A stretch of DNA of 64,000 nucleotides, taken from positions 163,563 to 227,562 of the forward strand of contig NZ_JABBGA010000008.1 of the NCBI RefSeq assembly GCF_012927165.1. The letters are read 5' to 3'. Shown here piece after piece: positions 36,891 to 45,830 of this stretch. The stretch is from Zoogloea dura (GTDB lineage Bacteria > Pseudomonadota > Gammaproteobacteria > Burkholderiales > Rhodocyclaceae). The notes under the pieces are model-generated. The model worked only from the letters and a program-made list of their open reading frames with translations. It was not told the DNA's origin and did no database searches. Numbering within the stretch: the first letter of the stretch is position 1; each line of letters begins with the position of its first letter. The position numbers and the translations under genes were made by a program.

Positions 36891-37574
36891 TCAGCGATAA
36901 GGCGTGGGGTCGGCCACGCCGGCTGCCTGGAAGCCGGCCCTGCGCAGGCGGCAGGCGTCGCACAGGCCGCAGGCGCGGCCATCGTCATCGGCCTGGTAGC
37001 AGGATACGGTGAGGCCGTAATCGACGCCGAGGGCGGTGCCCTGGCGGATGATGTCGGCCTTGGAAAGGTCGATCAGCGGGGCGTGGATGCTCAGGCGATG
37101 GCCTTCGACGCCGGCCTTGGTGGCCAGGTTGGCCATGCGCTCGAAGGCCTCTATGAAGGCGGGGCGGCAGTCCGGGTAGCCGGAGTAGTCCACCGCATTG
37201 ACGCCGACGTAGATGTGCTGGGCGCCGAGCACCTCGGCCCAGGCCATGGCGATCGACAGCATGATGGTGTTGCGGGCCGGCACGTAGGTGATCGGGATGC
37301 CGCCTTCGGCACCGTCGGTGGGCACGGCCAGGGCGGGGTCGGTGAGAGCGGAGCCGCCGAACTGGCCGAGGTCGACGTGGGCCACCCGGTGGGCGACGGC
37401 GCCGAGTGCCTGGGCGACCCGCTGGGCGGCCGCCAGCTCGGCGGCATGGCGCTGGCCGTATTCGACGGAGAGGGCGTAGGCGTCGAAGCCTTCGTCACGG
37501 GCGATGGCCAGGCAGGTGGCGGAGTCGAGCCCGCCCGAGAGCAGGACGAGGGCGCGGGGGCGTGGGGTGTTCAT
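36891..37574 (-). CDS. queC: 7-cyano-7-deazaguanine synthase
   Basis: The 227-residue QueC converts 7-carboxy-7-deazaguanine to preQ0 with ATP and ammonia, in queuosine biosynthesis. It has the PP-loop [10 protein letters not shown] (about 10-19), [12 protein letters not shown], and the zinc-binding cysteines [21 protein letters not shown] near the end. The start at 37574 is ATG. It follows queE by 62 bp. queD and queF are not in the window. Confidence 0.95.
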   Translation of the reverse strand: MNTPRPRALVLLSGGLDSATCLAIARDEGFDAYALSVEYGQRHAAELAAAQRVAQALGAVAHRVAHVDLGQFGGSALTDPALAVPTDGAEGGIPITYVPARNTIMLSIAMAWAEVLGAQHIYVGVNAVDYSGYPDCRPAFIEAFERMANLATKAGVEGHRLSIHAPLIDLSKADIIRQGTALGVDYGLTVSCYQADDDGRACGLCDACRLRRAGFQAAGVADPTPYR

Positions 37575-37636
37575 GTTTTCTCCAGGATCTCGGAAATCTT
37601 GGTGTTGTCCCGGACCGTCGGAGCGGGACGAAGCGT

Positions 37637-38296
37637 TCAGCGGCCGGGTTCGTTGCCCCAGATGATCTTGTGCAGCTGGACCTGCATGCGCACCGGCAGG
37701 CGGTCGCGAAGGATCCAGGCAGCCAGGTCGGCGGGCTTGAGCTGACCCTGCACCGGGGCCAGCAGCACTGGGCAGCGCTCGGTGAGGTGGTGTTCGGCGA
37801 TCCTGGCCCTGGCCCATTCGTAGTCGGCCTCGCTGGCGATGACCAGTTTGAGTTCGTCGTGGGGGGTCAGCAGCGGAATGTTGGACAGCAGGTTGCGGGC
37901 CTCTTCGCCGGAGCCGGGGGCTTTCAGGTCCACGATGCGCGACACGCGCGGATCGACGTCCGCGATGTCGAGGGCCCCGCTGGTTTCCAGGGAAACCGAA
38001 TGGCCTGCGTCGCACAGGGCGGTGAGCAGGGGCTGGCAGTTCTTCTGGGACAGGGGTTCGCCACCGGTGACGCAGACCGTCGGGCACTGGTAGCCGGCGA
38101 CCTCGGCGAGAATCTCGTCGAGGCTGCGGGTGGTGCCGCCGGTGAACGCGTACTCGGTGTCGCACCAGCTGCAGCGCAGCGGGCAGCCGGTGAGCCGGAC
38201 GAAGACGGTGGGCAGGCCGCTCCGCGAGGTCTCCCCCTGCAGGGAATGGAAGATCTCGGTGATGCGGAGGGTGGCGGGGCGACCGGTAGAGGACAT
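37637..38296 (-). CDS. queE: 7-carboxy-7-deazaguanine synthase (radical SAM)
   Basis: The 219-residue QueE is a radical SAM enzyme making 7-carboxy-7-deazaguanine from 6-carboxytetrahydropterin. It starts with [20 protein letters not shown] and has the cluster motif [10 protein letters not shown] (CxxxCxxC), then [12 protein letters not shown]. The length is normal. It lies between cpoB and queC on the minus strand, as often in proteobacteria where queE/queC trail the tol-pal genes. Confidence 0.95.
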   Translation of the reverse strand: MSSTGRPATLRITEIFHSLQGETSRSGLPTVFVRLTGCPLRCSWCDTEYAFTGGTTRSLDEILAEVAGYQCPTVCVTGGEPLSQKNCQPLLTALCDAGHSVSLETSGALDIADVDPRVSRIVDLKAPGSGEEARNLLSNIPLLTPHDELKLVIASEADYEWARARIAEHHLTERCPVLLAPVQGQLKPADLAAWILRDRLPVRMQVQLHKIIWGNEPGR

Positions 38297-38352
38297 GGCG
38301 GTACGGCTGAAAAGGCGCGCCCCGGCCGAAACCGGGGCAGGCGGGTTGATGC

Positions 38353-39102
38353 TTACTTCTTGAGGCGCTGACGGGCGATCTGGGCGGCCGAGCTGCTCGG
38401 GTACTTGGCAACCAGCTTCTCGAGGCTGCGGCTGGCGCCGACGTTGTCTCCGCGGGCCTGCTGGGTGCTGGCCAGGCCGAGGAGAGCGTCCGGTGCCCGG
38501 CTGTCATCCGGCCACTGGGTGGCAACCTTGTTGTACTGCTCGGCGGCGCCGATGTTGTCCTTCAGCTGATACAGGGCGCTGGCGGCCCAGAAGTGGGCGC
38601 TGGGCAGGAAGCTGCTGGCCGGATAAGCCTTGGTGAAGGCGATGAAGCCGGCAGCTGCTTCCTTGTACTTGGCGCCACGCAACTGGGTCAGGGCCGCTTC
38701 GTAATCACGGCTTTCGGCGGCGGGGTCGGCCGCTGCCGCCGGGGTGGCCTGCTGCGGCGCCTCAGTGGCCGGGGTGGTCTCGAGTTTCCGCAGGCGGTTG
38801 TCGAGATCCACGTAAAAATCCTTCTGCCGCTTGTTGGCGTTTGCCAGGTCGTTGGTGAGGACTTCGTTCTCGCCGCGCAGGCGGGCAACTTCGGTCTTCA
38901 GCTCTTCGATCTGGTTGGCAAGGTCGACCTGGGCCCGGGCATGGTTCGCTTCGACTTTCTCGATGCGGCCGGCCAGCTCGTTGCGCAGCGAATTGATGCG
39001 CGCGCGGGCTTCCTCGTCGTCAAACAGGCCAGCCTGGGCCTGGGTGGCGCAGAGGCCCGCCAGCAGACCCGCCAGCAAGCGGGGCAGAAGGGGGCGGAAC
39101 AT
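38353..39102 (-). CDS. cpoB: Cell-division coordinator CpoB (YbgF)
   Basis: The 249-residue periplasmic protein has a signal peptide ([16 protein letters not shown]), an N-terminal trimerising coiled coil (about 30-100, heptads in [24 protein letters not shown]) and a C-terminal TPR domain (about 130-249). CpoB links Tol-Pal with PBP1B during septation. Its ATG overlaps the pal stop by one base (TGATG). It is the last gene of the tol-pal run. Confidence 0.94.
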   Translation of the reverse strand: MFRPLLPRLLAGLLAGLCATQAQAGLFDDEEARARINSLRNELAGRIEKVEANHARAQVDLANQIEELKTEVARLRGENEVLTNDLANANKRQKDFYVDLDNRLRKLETTPATEAPQQATPAAAADPAAESRDYEAALTQLRGAKYKEAAAGFIAFTKAYPASSFLPSAHFWAASALYQLKDNIGAAEQYNKVATQWPDDSRAPDALLGLASTQQARGDNVGASRSLEKLVAKYPSSSAAQIARQRLKK

Positions 39103-39653
39103 CAGAACTCACCCGAATAGAGCATGTCGCCGCGACGGTTGGCGGACCAGCAGGATTCGCTGGCTTCGCTGCAGCTGGGCTTTTCTTCGCCGAGGCTGAC
39201 GGATTCGAGCTGGCCTTCAGAGACGCCGAGCAGGCTCAGGGCCTTCTTGACTGCGTCGGCACGCTTCTGGCCGAGGGCCAGGTTGTATTCGCGGCTGCCG
39301 CGTTCGTCGGTGTTGCCCTGGATCAGCATCTTGACGTTGGGGTGGCTGGTCAGGAACTTGGCGTGGGCTTCGACCAAGGCGCGGTACTGGTCCTTGATGA
39401 CGTAGCTGTCGTAGTCGAACAGCACGCTGCGCTTGGACAGGATGCTCTTCGGGTCCTTCAGCTCGGGGTAGCTGGCCAGGCCGCCGGAATTGGCGTCAAC
39501 CGGCACGACGCGGTTGGCGTCGACGCCGGAGGCGGCGGCGCTGGAACGGTCCTCGACAGCCGCACCGGCCTGGCCGTCGGTCTTGGGCGACGAGCTGCAG
39601 GCGGCCAGCAGGCCGATGGTGATCAGGGAGAGGGCGAAACGGGTGTACTTCAT
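39102..39653 (-). CDS. pal: Peptidoglycan-associated lipoprotein
   Basis: The 183-residue lipoprotein has a signal ending in the lipobox LAAC (Cys 19) and an OmpA-like peptidoglycan-binding domain, including FDYDSYVIKDQYRALVEAHA and QGNTDERGSREYNLALGQKR. It anchors the outer membrane to peptidoglycan and binds TolB. The extra CSEASESC near the end could form a disulfide. It lies between tolB and cpoB. Confidence 0.96.
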   Translation of the reverse strand: MKYTRFALSLITIGLLAACSSSPKTDGQAGAAVEDRSSAAASGVDANRVVPVDANSGGLASYPELKDPKSILSKRSVLFDYDSYVIKDQYRALVEAHAKFLTSHPNVKMLIQGNTDERGSREYNLALGQKRADAVKKALSLLGVSEGQLESVSLGEEKPSCSEASESCWSANRRGDMLYSGEF

Positions 39654-39718
39654 GGTGGTGTGGGCTCCGGATGCGGACGCAGAGGGCGGGAAAAATGGAA
39701 TATTGGCTTTTATATGTG

Positions 39719-41002
39719 TCAGTTGCGCGGCTGCGGACCCCAGGCGGGTTCGCGAACGTCGCCTGATTGTACCGACAGTCGCTGCTTGACACGACCGTCG
39801 GATGACACGGCGGCCAGCACGCCGCGGCCGCCCATCTCGGTGGCATACAGCACCATGCGGCCGTTGGGGGCGAAGCTGGGCGACTCATCCTTGGAGGAGT
39901 CGGTCAGGATCTGGGTCTGGCGGGAGGCGAGGTCGAGCAGGGTGACCTGGAAGCGGCCGCTGTTGCGGGACACATACACGAGGCTCTTGCCATCGGGGGA
40001 GGGGCGCGGGCTCACGTTGTAGCCGCCCTCGAAGCTGACCCGCTGGGCATCTCCGCCGCTACCGGGCACCCGGTAGATCTGCGGGCTGCCGCCCCGGTCG
40101 GAGGTGAAGTAGATCCAGCCGTCGGTGGACCAGGACGGCTCGGTGTCGATGCCTGCCGAGGAAGCCAGGCGCTGCACGCCGGAGCCGTCGGCATTGACGG
40201 TGTAGATCTGGGACTGGCCGTCCTTGGTCAGCACCACGGCCAGCCGGCGGCCATCCGGCGACCAGGCCGGGGCGGAGTTCGAGCCCTTGAAGTTGGCCGC
40301 CACGTTGCGCTGGCCGGTGGCCAGGGAGTGTACGTAAACCACCGGTTTCTTGGCCTCGAAGGACACGTAGGCGAGGCGGGTGCCATCCGGCGACCAGGCC
40401 GGGGAGATGATCGGCTCTTTGGAGGCCAGGGCGGTCTGGGCGTTGCTGCCGTCGGCGTCGGCGATCTGCAGCTCGTAGCGCGAGCCGGACTTGAGCACGT
40501 AGGCGATGCGGGTCGAGAACACGCCGGGTTCGCCGGTGAGCTTCTCGTAGATGTAGTCGGCGATGCGGTGGCCTGTGGTGCGGTACTGGTTGGGCGACAT
40601 CACCATGGCCTGGGAGCCCAGGCTGACCTGCTTGGCGGCGTCGAAGAGGCGGAACTGCACCTGGTGGCGCCCGGCGCTGGCGGGGGCCACGGTGCCCACC
40701 GCAAAGGCGTCGGCGCCCCGCGAGCGGATCCGCCCGAAGTCGGGCGGGGCTTCGGCGCCCATCGGGCTCGGGCCGAGTTCGATGATCTTGAAGATGCCGC
40801 TGCGTTCCAGGTCGGCCCGGACCACGTCGGTCACGGCGCGGGGCAGGGCGCTCTCGCCTTCGAAGGCGGCGATGGCGACCGGCATGCGGTTGGCGCCGGC
40901 GCCGGTGATCTCGATGGAGAGCTGGGCCTGGGCGCTGGACGCAAGCGCCAGCGTGCAAGCCGCGAGAGTGGCGCGCAGGAAGGTCGGGATGCGTAGGGTC
41001 AT
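39719..41002 (-). CDS. tolB: Tol-Pal periplasmic protein TolB
   Basis: The 427-residue protein has a signal peptide (ATLAACTLALASSAQA), the TolB N-terminal domain, and a C-terminal beta-propeller with repeated SPAWSPDGTRLAYVS-like blades. It links Pal with TolA in envelope constriction and colicin uptake. The ATG at 41002 was chosen; a GTG five codons earlier is possible. It follows tolA by 21 bp. Confidence 0.96.
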   Translation of the reverse strand: MTLRIPTFLRATLAACTLALASSAQAQLSIEITGAGANRMPVAIAAFEGESALPRAVTDVVRADLERSGIFKIIELGPSPMGAEAPPDFGRIRSRGADAFAVGTVAPASAGRHQVQFRLFDAAKQVSLGSQAMVMSPNQYRTTGHRIADYIYEKLTGEPGVFSTRIAYVLKSGSRYELQIADADGSNAQTALASKEPIISPAWSPDGTRLAYVSFEAKKPVVYVHSLATGQRNVAANFKGSNSAPAWSPDGRRLAVVLTKDGQSQIYTVNADGSGVQRLASSAGIDTEPSWSTDGWIYFTSDRGGSPQIYRVPGSGGDAQRVSFEGGYNVSPRPSPDGKSLVYVSRNSGRFQVTLLDLASRQTQILTDSSKDESPSFAPNGRMVLYATEMGGRGVLAAVSSDGRVKQRLSVQSGDVREPAWGPQPRN

Positions 41003-41023
41003 GGGTTCGGGGTCCACGGTGGT

Positions 41024-42010
41024 TTAGTCCCGGAGCGGATAGAACTTGAGCTCCAGGGTACGGTTGAACAACTCTGCCTTGTCAGGCTTGGGCAGGGGGC
41101 TCGACTTCTGGATCGCCCGTTCGATGGCGCCATCGAGCTGGGCGTTGCCGGTCGAGCGCTTGAGGCGCACCTCGATCACCGAGCCGTCGGGGAGCTGGTC
41201 TACGTAAAAGATCGCAAACGGGTCGCCGTTGATGCCCGGTGGCAGGATGATGTTGCCCTTCACCTTGGCGCGGATCTTCTCCACGTAGGCGTCCTGGGCC
41301 TTGTTGCGCGCAGCGGTGGCCTTGGCTCCCGCCACGCGGGCCAGCTCTTCCTGTAACTGCTTGGACTGGCTGACGTTCTCCGAGTCCCGTGCCATCAGCT
41401 CGCGCATGCGCTTGTCTTCCAGCTCCCGGGCTTTCTCGGCGTCGGCCTTGGCATTCTTGTCTGTCCTGGCCGGCTTATCGACCGGCTTGACCGGTTTTTC
41501 CGCAGACTTCTCCGGCTTGGCCGGTTCGGGCCTGGCCTTGGGTTCCGGCTTCGGCTGGGGCTTTGGCGTGGGCTTGGGGTCCGGCTTGGGCTCGGGTTTC
41601 GGTTCCGGCCTGGGCTTGGGTTTGGGCTCGGGCGGCTTGACCGGGGGCTTTTCCACGGGCTTGACCACTTCCTTCACCGGCTTGGGGGGCGGCTTTTTAG
41701 GCTCGGGCGCCTTGATGGCGATGTCGGGCTGCCTGCGCGGCGGCGGTTCAGGGTCGGGCTCGTCCTCGGGTTCGGGCGGGGGGGGAGGAGGGGGCGTCGG
41801 GCGGGCGTCGGCGACCGGCTCCGGTGGCGGCAGGGTCGGCGCAGGGGGCAGGGGGTTGCCGCTGACCAGCTCGACCTCGACAGGGTCGGGCAGGCGGTTC
41901 TGCCAGCGGACGCCATAAAAAAGGAACAGGCCGAGCAGGATGTGGACCAGGGCGGCGAGGCCCAGGGACGACCACTTGCCCCTGTCGTTGCCGGGCAGGG
42001 CTGGGTTCAT
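41024..42010 (-). CDS. tolA: TolA, Pro/Lys-rich energy-transducing protein
   Basis: The 328-residue TolA has one transmembrane helix (about 14-34), a very long Pro-Lys-Glu-rich spacer (about 50-190, with repeated KPxPKPEPKP units), a helical part, and a TonB-like C-terminal domain (about 245-328, GDPFAIFYVDQLPDGSVIEVRL). It transmits proton-motive force from TolQR to TolB/Pal. The spacer is unlike the Ala-rich helical domain II of E. coli and looks like TonB. ATGA overlap with tolR. Confidence 0.92.
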   Translation of the reverse strand: MNPALPGNDRGKWSSLGLAALVHILLGLFLFYGVRWQNRLPDPVEVELVSGNPLPPAPTLPPPEPVADARPTPPPPPPPEPEDEPDPEPPPRRQPDIAIKAPEPKKPPPKPVKEVVKPVEKPPVKPPEPKPKPRPEPKPEPKPDPKPTPKPQPKPEPKARPEPAKPEKSAEKPVKPVDKPARTDKNAKADAEKARELEDKRMRELMARDSENVSQSKQLQEELARVAGAKATAARNKAQDAYVEKIRAKVKGNIILPPGINGDPFAIFYVDQLPDGSVIEVRLKRSTGNAQLDGAIERAIQKSSPLPKPDKAELFNRTLELKFYPLRD

Positions 42011-42420
42011 CGGGCCGACTTGCCGATCTGCGTCTGCAGGCCGACCTTGTTGACGCCTGCGTTGCGCAGGTCGTTGAGGGTGTTCATGACCAGTTCGTAC
42101 TTGACGCTCTTGTCGGCGGCGATGACCACCGGCTGGCCGGGGGTGGCCGACACGGCGCTGCTCACTTCGGCGATCAGGTCCTTGCGGTTGAGAACCCGCT
42201 CGGGCGAGTTGCTGGTGGCGCGCAGACCCAGCTCGCCGTCGGACTTGACGGTGACCACCATGGCGTCGGTGGGCGGCGCGGGGACTTTGTCCACGCTGGG
42301 CAGGTTGACCGAGCCGGACTGGATCATCGGCGCGGTGACCATGAAGATCACGAGCAGCACCAGCATCACGTCGATGTAGGGTACGACGTTGATCTGGTTC
42401 ATCAGGCGGCGTTGACGCAT
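42007..42420 (-). CDS. tolR: TolR, proton-channel partner
   Basis: The 137-residue ExbD/TolR protein has one N-terminal transmembrane helix with the essential Asp in VVPYIDVMLVLLVIFMVTAP, then a periplasmic domain. With TolQ it forms the proton-driven motor. It follows tolQ by 13 bp and overlaps tolA. Confidence 0.95.
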   Translation of the reverse strand: MRQRRLMNQINVVPYIDVMLVLLVIFMVTAPMIQSGSVNLPSVDKVPAPPTDAMVVTVKSDGELGLRATSNSPERVLNRKDLIAEVSSAVSATPGQPVVIAADKSVKYELVMNTLNDLRNAGVNKVGLQTQIGKSAR

Positions 42421-42433
42421 GGCGGGGCTCCGG

Positions 42434-43108
42434 TCAGCGCAGCTGGCGCTGGAGGATGTTCAGGAACTCCTCGGTGAAGCTCTCGAAGCGGATCGCGATG
42501 CGGTCGATGTCATGGGCAAAGCGGTTGTAGGCCACCACCGCGGGAATGGCCGCGAACAGGCCGATGGCGGTGGCCACCAGGGCTTCGGCAATGCCCGGAG
42601 CCACGTGGGCGAGGGTGGCGGAGCCGACGTTGGAGAGGCCACGGAAGGCGTTCATGATGCCCCACACGGTGCCGAACAGGCCCACATAGGGCGACACCGA
42701 GCCGACCGAGGCGAGGAAGGCCAAGTGGGCCTCCAGGTCGTCCACCTCGCGCTGGTAGGTGGCGCGCATGGCGCGGCGGGCGCCGTCCATCACCGCGCCG
42801 TGGTCCATGCTCTTGCCGCGCAGCTTGGCGAACTCCCGGTAGCCGGCCTCGAAGATGCGCTCCATGCCGGCGGCTTCGTGGCGGCTGGTGGTGGCGCTCT
42901 GGTACAGGGCGTTGAGGTCGCCGCCGCTCCAGAAGTCGCGCTCGAAGAGGTCGGTTTTCTTGCGCGCATTGCCGATCTGGAACCACTTGCGGAAGATCCA
43001 GTACCAGGACATGAAGGAGACGGTGCCGAGCAGGGCCATCACCAGCTTCACCAGCAGGCTGGCGTTGGCGATCAGGGAGAGGATGGAAAGGTCTTCGGTG
43101 ACGTTCAT
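42434..43108 (-). CDS. tolQ: TolQ, proton-channel subunit
   Basis: The 224-residue TolQ/ExbB/MotA-type protein has three transmembrane helices (about 16-38, 130-152, 165-188), with the conserved VSPYVGLFGTVWGIMNAF and GIAEALVATAIGLFAAIPAVVAYN. Start MNVTED at 43108; an upstream in-frame ATG is less likely because it overlaps ybgC. The gene follows ybgC by 4 bp. Confidence 0.95.
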   Translation of the reverse strand: MNVTEDLSILSLIANASLLVKLVMALLGTVSFMSWYWIFRKWFQIGNARKKTDLFERDFWSGGDLNALYQSATTSRHEAAGMERIFEAGYREFAKLRGKSMDHGAVMDGARRAMRATYQREVDDLEAHLAFLASVGSVSPYVGLFGTVWGIMNAFRGLSNVGSATLAHVAPGIAEALVATAIGLFAAIPAVVAYNRFAHDIDRIAIRFESFTEEFLNILQRQLR

Positions 43109-43112
43109 CGGT

Positions 43113-43553
43113 TCAAACCAGGGTGGCAAACTGTGCGCGCACAGCCGGCGGGATGGGGGTGGGGCGTCCGGCGCTCGCGGAGACGCAGGCGATGGTGACG
43201 CGGGCTTCGAAGATCAGCTGATCATGGCGCCGGATCTGCTGGTCGAAGACCACGCTGGCCCCGCCGAGGCGTTCGATGGTGGCGGTGACCTCGAGCAGGT
43301 CGTCCAGGCGGGCGGCCTGCAGGTATTCGGCCTGCACGCGACGCACCACGAAGATCAGGTCGGCCTCCGCCGCCAGCCGGGCCTGCTCGAAACCGAGGGC
43401 CCGCAGCCCGTCGGTGCGGGCCCGCTCGCAGAACTTGAGGTAGTTGGCGTAATAAACAACGCCGCCGGCGTCCGTGTCTTCGTAGTAAACCCGGACCGGC
43501 AATGAAATGAAGGCCTTGCGCTCGCCGGACGCGGGATGAATCGATGCATGCAT
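43113..43553 (-). CDS. ybgC: Tol-Pal-associated acyl-CoA thioesterase
   Basis: The 146-residue hotdog thioesterase carries the 4-hydroxybenzoyl-CoA thioesterase signature RVYYEDTDAGGVVYYANYLK with the catalytic Asp. YbgC cleaves short-chain acyl-CoA or acts on acyl-ACP, and is conserved at the head of tol-pal operons. A weak promoter (TAAAAT at about 43562-43567 on the minus strand) lies just before it. Confidence 0.93.
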   Translation of the reverse strand: MHASIHPASGERKAFISLPVRVYYEDTDAGGVVYYANYLKFCERARTDGLRALGFEQARLAAEADLIFVVRRVQAEYLQAARLDDLLEVTATIERLGGASVVFDQQIRRHDQLIFEARVTIACVSASAGRPTPIPPAVRAQFATLV

Positions 43554-43651
43554 CGCAACATTTTACAGTACGACCCGCCCTGAGCCGAAGCGCTTGCGTT
43601 GATTCAGTGTTTCAGAATGTTCTGTGCTCTTGCCTGATTGCATGACGGGCG

Positions 43652-43681
43652 TTGTAATTGCAGCACTCCTGTGCCTAGAAT
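43652..43681 (+). promoter_or_regulatory. Sigma-70 promoter upstream of dksA
   Basis: TTGTAA (43652-43657) and TAGAAT (43676-43681) are separated by 18 bases. Downstream the leader of about 160 bases contains an inverted repeat TTTGTGCAT / ATGCACAAA (43709-43717, 43726-43734) and a partial hairpin AAAGGC-CCG / CGG-GTGT-GCCTTTT (43732-43759). These may regulate expression through RNA structure. I found no good Zur or Fur consensus. Confidence 0.55.
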
Positions 43682-43848
43682 CGCGGCCTCGAATGAGGGC
43701 TGGTGCGTTTTGTGCATGGCCCGAAATGCACAAAGGCCCGTCACCGGGTGTGCCTTTTGCGGCAGAATGCTCCGCAGGACTTGGAAGAGTCGCCAGGCCG
43801 GTCTGATCCGGGCCCCGCCTGATAGTCGATTCATGGGAGGAAAGAGAC

Positions 43849-44280
43849 ATGGTTGCAACCACGAGCAATGAGAAGCTGCTGACCGAGGCCGAAATCCTGG
43901 CCATGTCGGAAGATGATTACATGAACCCGGCCCAGCTGGAGTTCTTCCGTGTCCGGCTGTCGACGATGCGCGACGAGCTGCTCGAGAACGCGGCGAGCAC
44001 CGGCGCCAACCTGCGCGAGAACGAACTCGTCGCCGATCCGGCCGACCGGGCGACCGTCGAGGAAGAGCACGCCCTTGAGCTGCGCGTCCGCGACCGCGAG
44101 CGCAAGCTGCTCAAGAAGATCGACGAGGCGCTGGGACGCATCTCCGAAGGCGAATACGGCTGGTGCGAGGAGACCGGTGACCCGATCGGTATCGGCCGCC
44201 TGCTGGCCCGCCCCACCGCGACGCTCTCGATCGACGCCCAGGAGCGCCGCGAGCGCACCCAGAAGCTGTACGGGGAGTAA
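43849..44280 (+). CDS. dksA: DksA-type RNA polymerase regulator lacking most zinc cysteines
   Basis: The 143-residue protein has the DksA coiled coil (about 30-115, with the tip residues NLRENELVADPADRATVEEE) and the C-terminal globule EGEYGWCEETGDPIGIGRLLARPTATLSIDAQERRER. Classical DksA coordinates zinc with CxxC and CxxC; here only the first Cys remains and the others are Thr, Ser and Ala. DksA binds the RNA polymerase secondary channel and acts with ppGpp. Cys-poor forms, for instance P. aeruginosa DksA2, work without zinc. It precedes a COG0523 and ZnuABC-like run, which fits a zinc-sparing role. Confidence 0.93.
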   Translation: MVATTSNEKLLTEAEILAMSEDDYMNPAQLEFFRVRLSTMRDELLENAASTGANLRENELVADPADRATVEEEHALELRVRDRERKLLKKIDEALGRISEGEYGWCEETGDPIGIGRLLARPTATLSIDAQERRERTQKLYGE

Positions 44281-44327
44281 TCCCCGGGGCCTGTGCCGGC
44301 TCGGCTTCCGCTCGGTTTCCTGATTCC

Positions 44328-45398
44328 ATGACCGGACCGGCATCGTCCATTCCCGTCACCCTGCTCACCGGTTTCCTGGGGGCGGGGAAGACCACGTTGC
44401 TCAATCACCTGCTGCGCCAGCCCGCAATGGCTGGCACGGTGGTGCTGATGAACGAGTTCGGCGCCGTCCCCATCGACCACCTCCTGGTCGAGCGCATCGA
44501 TGAAAACCTCGTCCTGCTGGAATCCGGCTGCTTGTGCTGCACGGTGCGCGGCGATCTGGTGCGGGTGCTGCGCGATCTTTTCATGCGCCGCCTGCGCCGC
44601 GAGCTGCCAGCCCTCGGCCGCATCGTCATCGAAACCACCGGCCTGGCCGATCCGGCGCCGGTGATCTTCACCCTGATGCAGGATTTCTTCATCGCCGAAC
44701 GCTATCGCCTCGACGGAGTGATCACGCTTGTCGATGGTGTCTTTGGCCTCGGCCAGCTCGAGCGTCAGGGGGAAGCAGTGAAGCAGGCTGCGATGGCCGA
44801 TCGCCTGCTCCTCACCAAGGTCGACCAGGCTGGTCCTGAAGCCCTCGAAGCCCTGTCCGCACGGCTGCGCGCACTCAATCCGGGGGCGCGCCAGATTCGC
44901 GTCGCGGAAGGCCGGTTGGACGCCGCCGACATTCTTGACTGTGGCCTGTGGAATCCTGCCACCCGCAGCGCGGACGTGGCCGGCTGGCTGGCCGACGAGG
45001 CGGTGCGCAGCCAGGCGGCAGCCCGCCCGGCCTATGCGCCCCGCCGCCAGTCGGTGTCGGGTGATCCGGACCGTCATGACGCACTGACCCATGCTTTCGT
45101 GGTGCGCCTCGAGCAGCCGGTGGCGTGGGGGGATTTCTCCACGGCCCTCGACATGCTGCAGGGGCTGCGCGGCGATCACCTGCTGCGCATCAAGGGCATC
45201 GTCAACGTGCGTGGCGAGGCTGCGCCACGGGTCATCCAGTGCGTCCATCACCTGCGTTACCCGGAGGCGTCCCTGCCGGCCTGGCCGGACGCCGACCGCA
45301 GCACGCGACTGGTCTTCATCGTGCGTGATCTGGAGCGCGAACTGGTGGACCAGGCCTTCGCCTGCTTCTGCGCCGAGACCTCGGAGGCCAGCGCATGA
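44328..45398 (+). CDS. COG0523 (CobW/Zur-linked) metal-chaperone GTPase
   Basis: The 356-residue GTPase has Walker A TGFLGAGKTT (about 14-23), the metal motif GCLCC (about 67-71, CxCC), Walker B IVIETTGLADP, and NKxD-like LLTKVD. The C-terminal CobW domain follows. COG0523 proteins allocate zinc, cobalt or iron to client enzymes. It lies 48 bp after dksA and is followed by zinc-transport genes, so zinc is the likely metal. ATGA overlap with the next gene. Confidence 0.9.
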   Translation: MTGPASSIPVTLLTGFLGAGKTTLLNHLLRQPAMAGTVVLMNEFGAVPIDHLLVERIDENLVLLESGCLCCTVRGDLVRVLRDLFMRRLRRELPALGRIVIETTGLADPAPVIFTLMQDFFIAERYRLDGVITLVDGVFGLGQLERQGEAVKQAAMADRLLLTKVDQAGPEALEALSARLRALNPGARQIRVAEGRLDAADILDCGLWNPATRSADVAGWLADEAVRSQAAARPAYAPRRQSVSGDPDRHDALTHAFVVRLEQPVAWGDFSTALDMLQGLRGDHLLRIKGIVNVRGEAAPRVIQCVHHLRYPEASLPAWPDADRSTRLVFIVRDLERELVDQAFACFCAETSEASA

Positions 45399-45751
45399 GG
45401 CTGCGCCGTCCGTCCGCCCTTTTTCGCAGCGCCCTGGCGCTGCTGCTCGTCCTGGCCCAGATTTTTGCGGCCGCCCACGCCGTCGGCCACGTGGCCGATC
45501 TGCTGGCCCCGTCGCGGGGAGAGGCGATTGTCGAGGCGAGCTCCTTCGACGGCGGGGTGCCCGAGGCAGCCCGTCACGAGAGCTGCCTGCTCTGTCTTGC
45601 CGCGGCAGGTCTGTCTGCCGCGCCTCCGCCCTGCCAGCCGATGCTGGCCGTGGCCCTGCCCTCGCTGCCCCTGCCCGACGGTGTCGTGCTGCCGGGGGCG
45701 GCTCGTTTGCTGCTCCTGCCGCCCAGCCGCGGCCCGCCCTTCCTCTCCTGA
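45395..45751 (+). CDS. Small exported His/Cys protein in the zinc run
   Basis: The 118-residue protein starts with a signal or anchor segment (SALALLLVLAQIFAAAHAVGHVADLL). It contains HESCLLCLAAAG, a His/CxxC-like patch, and then a Pro/Leu-rich end. It resembles DUF2946-type small proteins found with metal transporters but I cannot assign it with confidence. The His and Cys residues could bind metal in the periplasm. It overlaps the COG0523 gene (ATGA). Confidence 0.65.
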   Translation: MRLRRPSALFRSALALLLVLAQIFAAAHAVGHVADLLAPSRGEAIVEASSFDGGVPEAARHESCLLCLAAAGLSAAPPPCQPMLAVALPSLPLPDGVVLPGAARLLLLPPSRGPPFLS

Positions 45752-45764
45752 ACCCCGATCGCTG

Positions 45765-45806
45765 ACCGGCGAGCCCTTGCGGGCTGCGCCGGCATTCCCT
45801 TTTTTT
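45765..45806 (+). terminator. Intrinsic terminator inside the zinc run
   Basis: The stem CCGGCG-AGCCC / GGGCT-GCGCCGG around TTGC (45765-45793) is followed by a T-run at 45799-45806. It separates the COG0523 part from the porin and ABC genes. Because no independent promoter is obvious in the remaining 25 bases before the porin gene, it may be a partial terminator or an attenuator. Confidence 0.7.
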
Positions 45807-45830
45807 GGACCGATCCCAGGAGATCCGACC

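Noticed and set aside
43709..43734. TTTGTGCAT/ATGCACAAA dyad as a Zur box
   Set aside because: The 8-base spacer and sequence do not fit known Zur operators; it may be an RNA stem instead.
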